Under the pieces are notes generated by a model, which worked only from the letters and a program-made list of their open reading frames with translations, was not told where the DNA came from and searched no databases. Shown here one piece after another: positions 63,950-64,000 of a DNA stretch of 64,000 nucleotides. The position numbers and the translations under genes are program-made. How positions within the stretch are numbered: the first letter of the stretch is position 1; the number at the start of each line of letters is the position of its first letter. Origin of the DNA: Neisseria perflava (GTDB taxonomy: Bacteria; Pseudomonadota; Gammaproteobacteria; Burkholderiales; Neisseriaceae); NCBI RefSeq assembly GCF_002863305.2, contig NZ_CP136962.1, forward strand, positions 2,280,521-2,344,520, read 5' to 3'.

Positions 63950-64000
63950 ATGACGTTAGCTGAATTTTGGCCGCTGTGCCTTCGCCGCCTTCACGAAATG
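63950..64000 (+). CDS. dnaA: Replication initiator DnaA, first 17 codons
   Basis: The window ends inside this gene. The visible start MTLAEFWPLCLRRLHEM is the neisserial DnaA N-terminus, the DnaB-interacting domain I. Position next to rpmH and the DnaA boxes agrees. Confidence 0.93.
   Translation, partial: MTLAEFWPLCLRRLHEM

Overview
The window is chromosomal DNA of a Neisseria, most likely a commensal one. The evidence is the very frequent DNA uptake sequence (DUS) in its AGGCCGTCTGAA form, often as inverted pairs at gene ends, together with an ordered set of typical neisserial genes (ponA next to pilMNOPQ, nadR next to a flavin reductase, zapA followed by 6S RNA, the rpmH-dnaA junction). 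The dominant AG dialect, with only scattered ATGCCGTCTGAA copies, argues against N. meningitidis/N. gonorrhoeae. The subflava/flavescens side of the genus is my guess, not something I can prove here.

Layout. 1-5.7 kb (+): cytochrome c biogenesis ccsB-ccsA, tsaD, a RarD-like permease. 5.7-11.3 kb (-): murU, flavin reductase, nadR/farR, a thioredoxin-fold protein, rplM-rpsI, then gpsA, a zapB-like gene, zapA and 6S RNA. 11.4-28.2 kb (-): one large surface-glycan locus, read wbpA-like UDP-sugar dehydrogenase, wzx, wzy, two GT4 glycosyltransferases, pglB-type phosphoglycosyltransferase, ATP-grasp, HAD, formyltransferase, pglC, pglD, wza, wzb, wzc. It is preceded by about 570 bp of AT-rich non-coding DNA. 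28.7-34.8 kb (-): ribD, nrdR, a class II amidotransferase, a PHP phosphoesterase, ponA. 34.9-41.8 kb (+): pilMNOPQ, aroK, aroB. 41.9-47.7 kb: a QseBC/PmrAB-like two-component system, an NADPH-FMN reductase, a drug exporter, dacB. 47.9-48.4 kb: two tandem copies of a tRNA-Val/tRNA-Asp pair. 48.4-59.7 kb (-): a Kef antiporter, then the fatty-acid block yceD-rpmF-PRTase-plsX-fabH-DUF1294-fabD-(three glycosyltransferase-like genes)-fabG. 59.7-61.1 kb (+): maf and an RsmI-like methylase. 61.2-63.6 kb (-): yidC, yidD, rnpA, rpmH. The window ends in the putative origin (two DnaA boxes) and the first 17 codons of dnaA.

The most interesting part is the glycan locus. It joins protein-glycosylation type sugar genes (pglB, pglC, pglD) to a Wzx/Wzy/Wza/Wzb/Wzc polymer export machine, which is not the ABC-type capsule system known from pathogenic Neisseria. 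The PglB protein is only the membrane phosphoglycosyltransferase domain: the acetyltransferase half seen in meningococcal PglB is missing, and an ATP-grasp protein, a HAD protein and a sugar formyltransferase sit in its place. I infer that the 4-amino group of the bacillosamine-type precursor is capped by formyl and/or an amide-linked acid instead of acetyl, and that the polymer also holds a uronic acid made by the dehydrogenase. The second point of interest is the insertion of three AT-rich glycosyltransferase-like genes inside the otherwise conserved fab cluster.

Several genes use the DUS as part of their own structure: three proteins end in Ala-Val-stop encoded by the DUS itself, and two start codons lie directly behind a DUS where a ribosome binding site would be expected.
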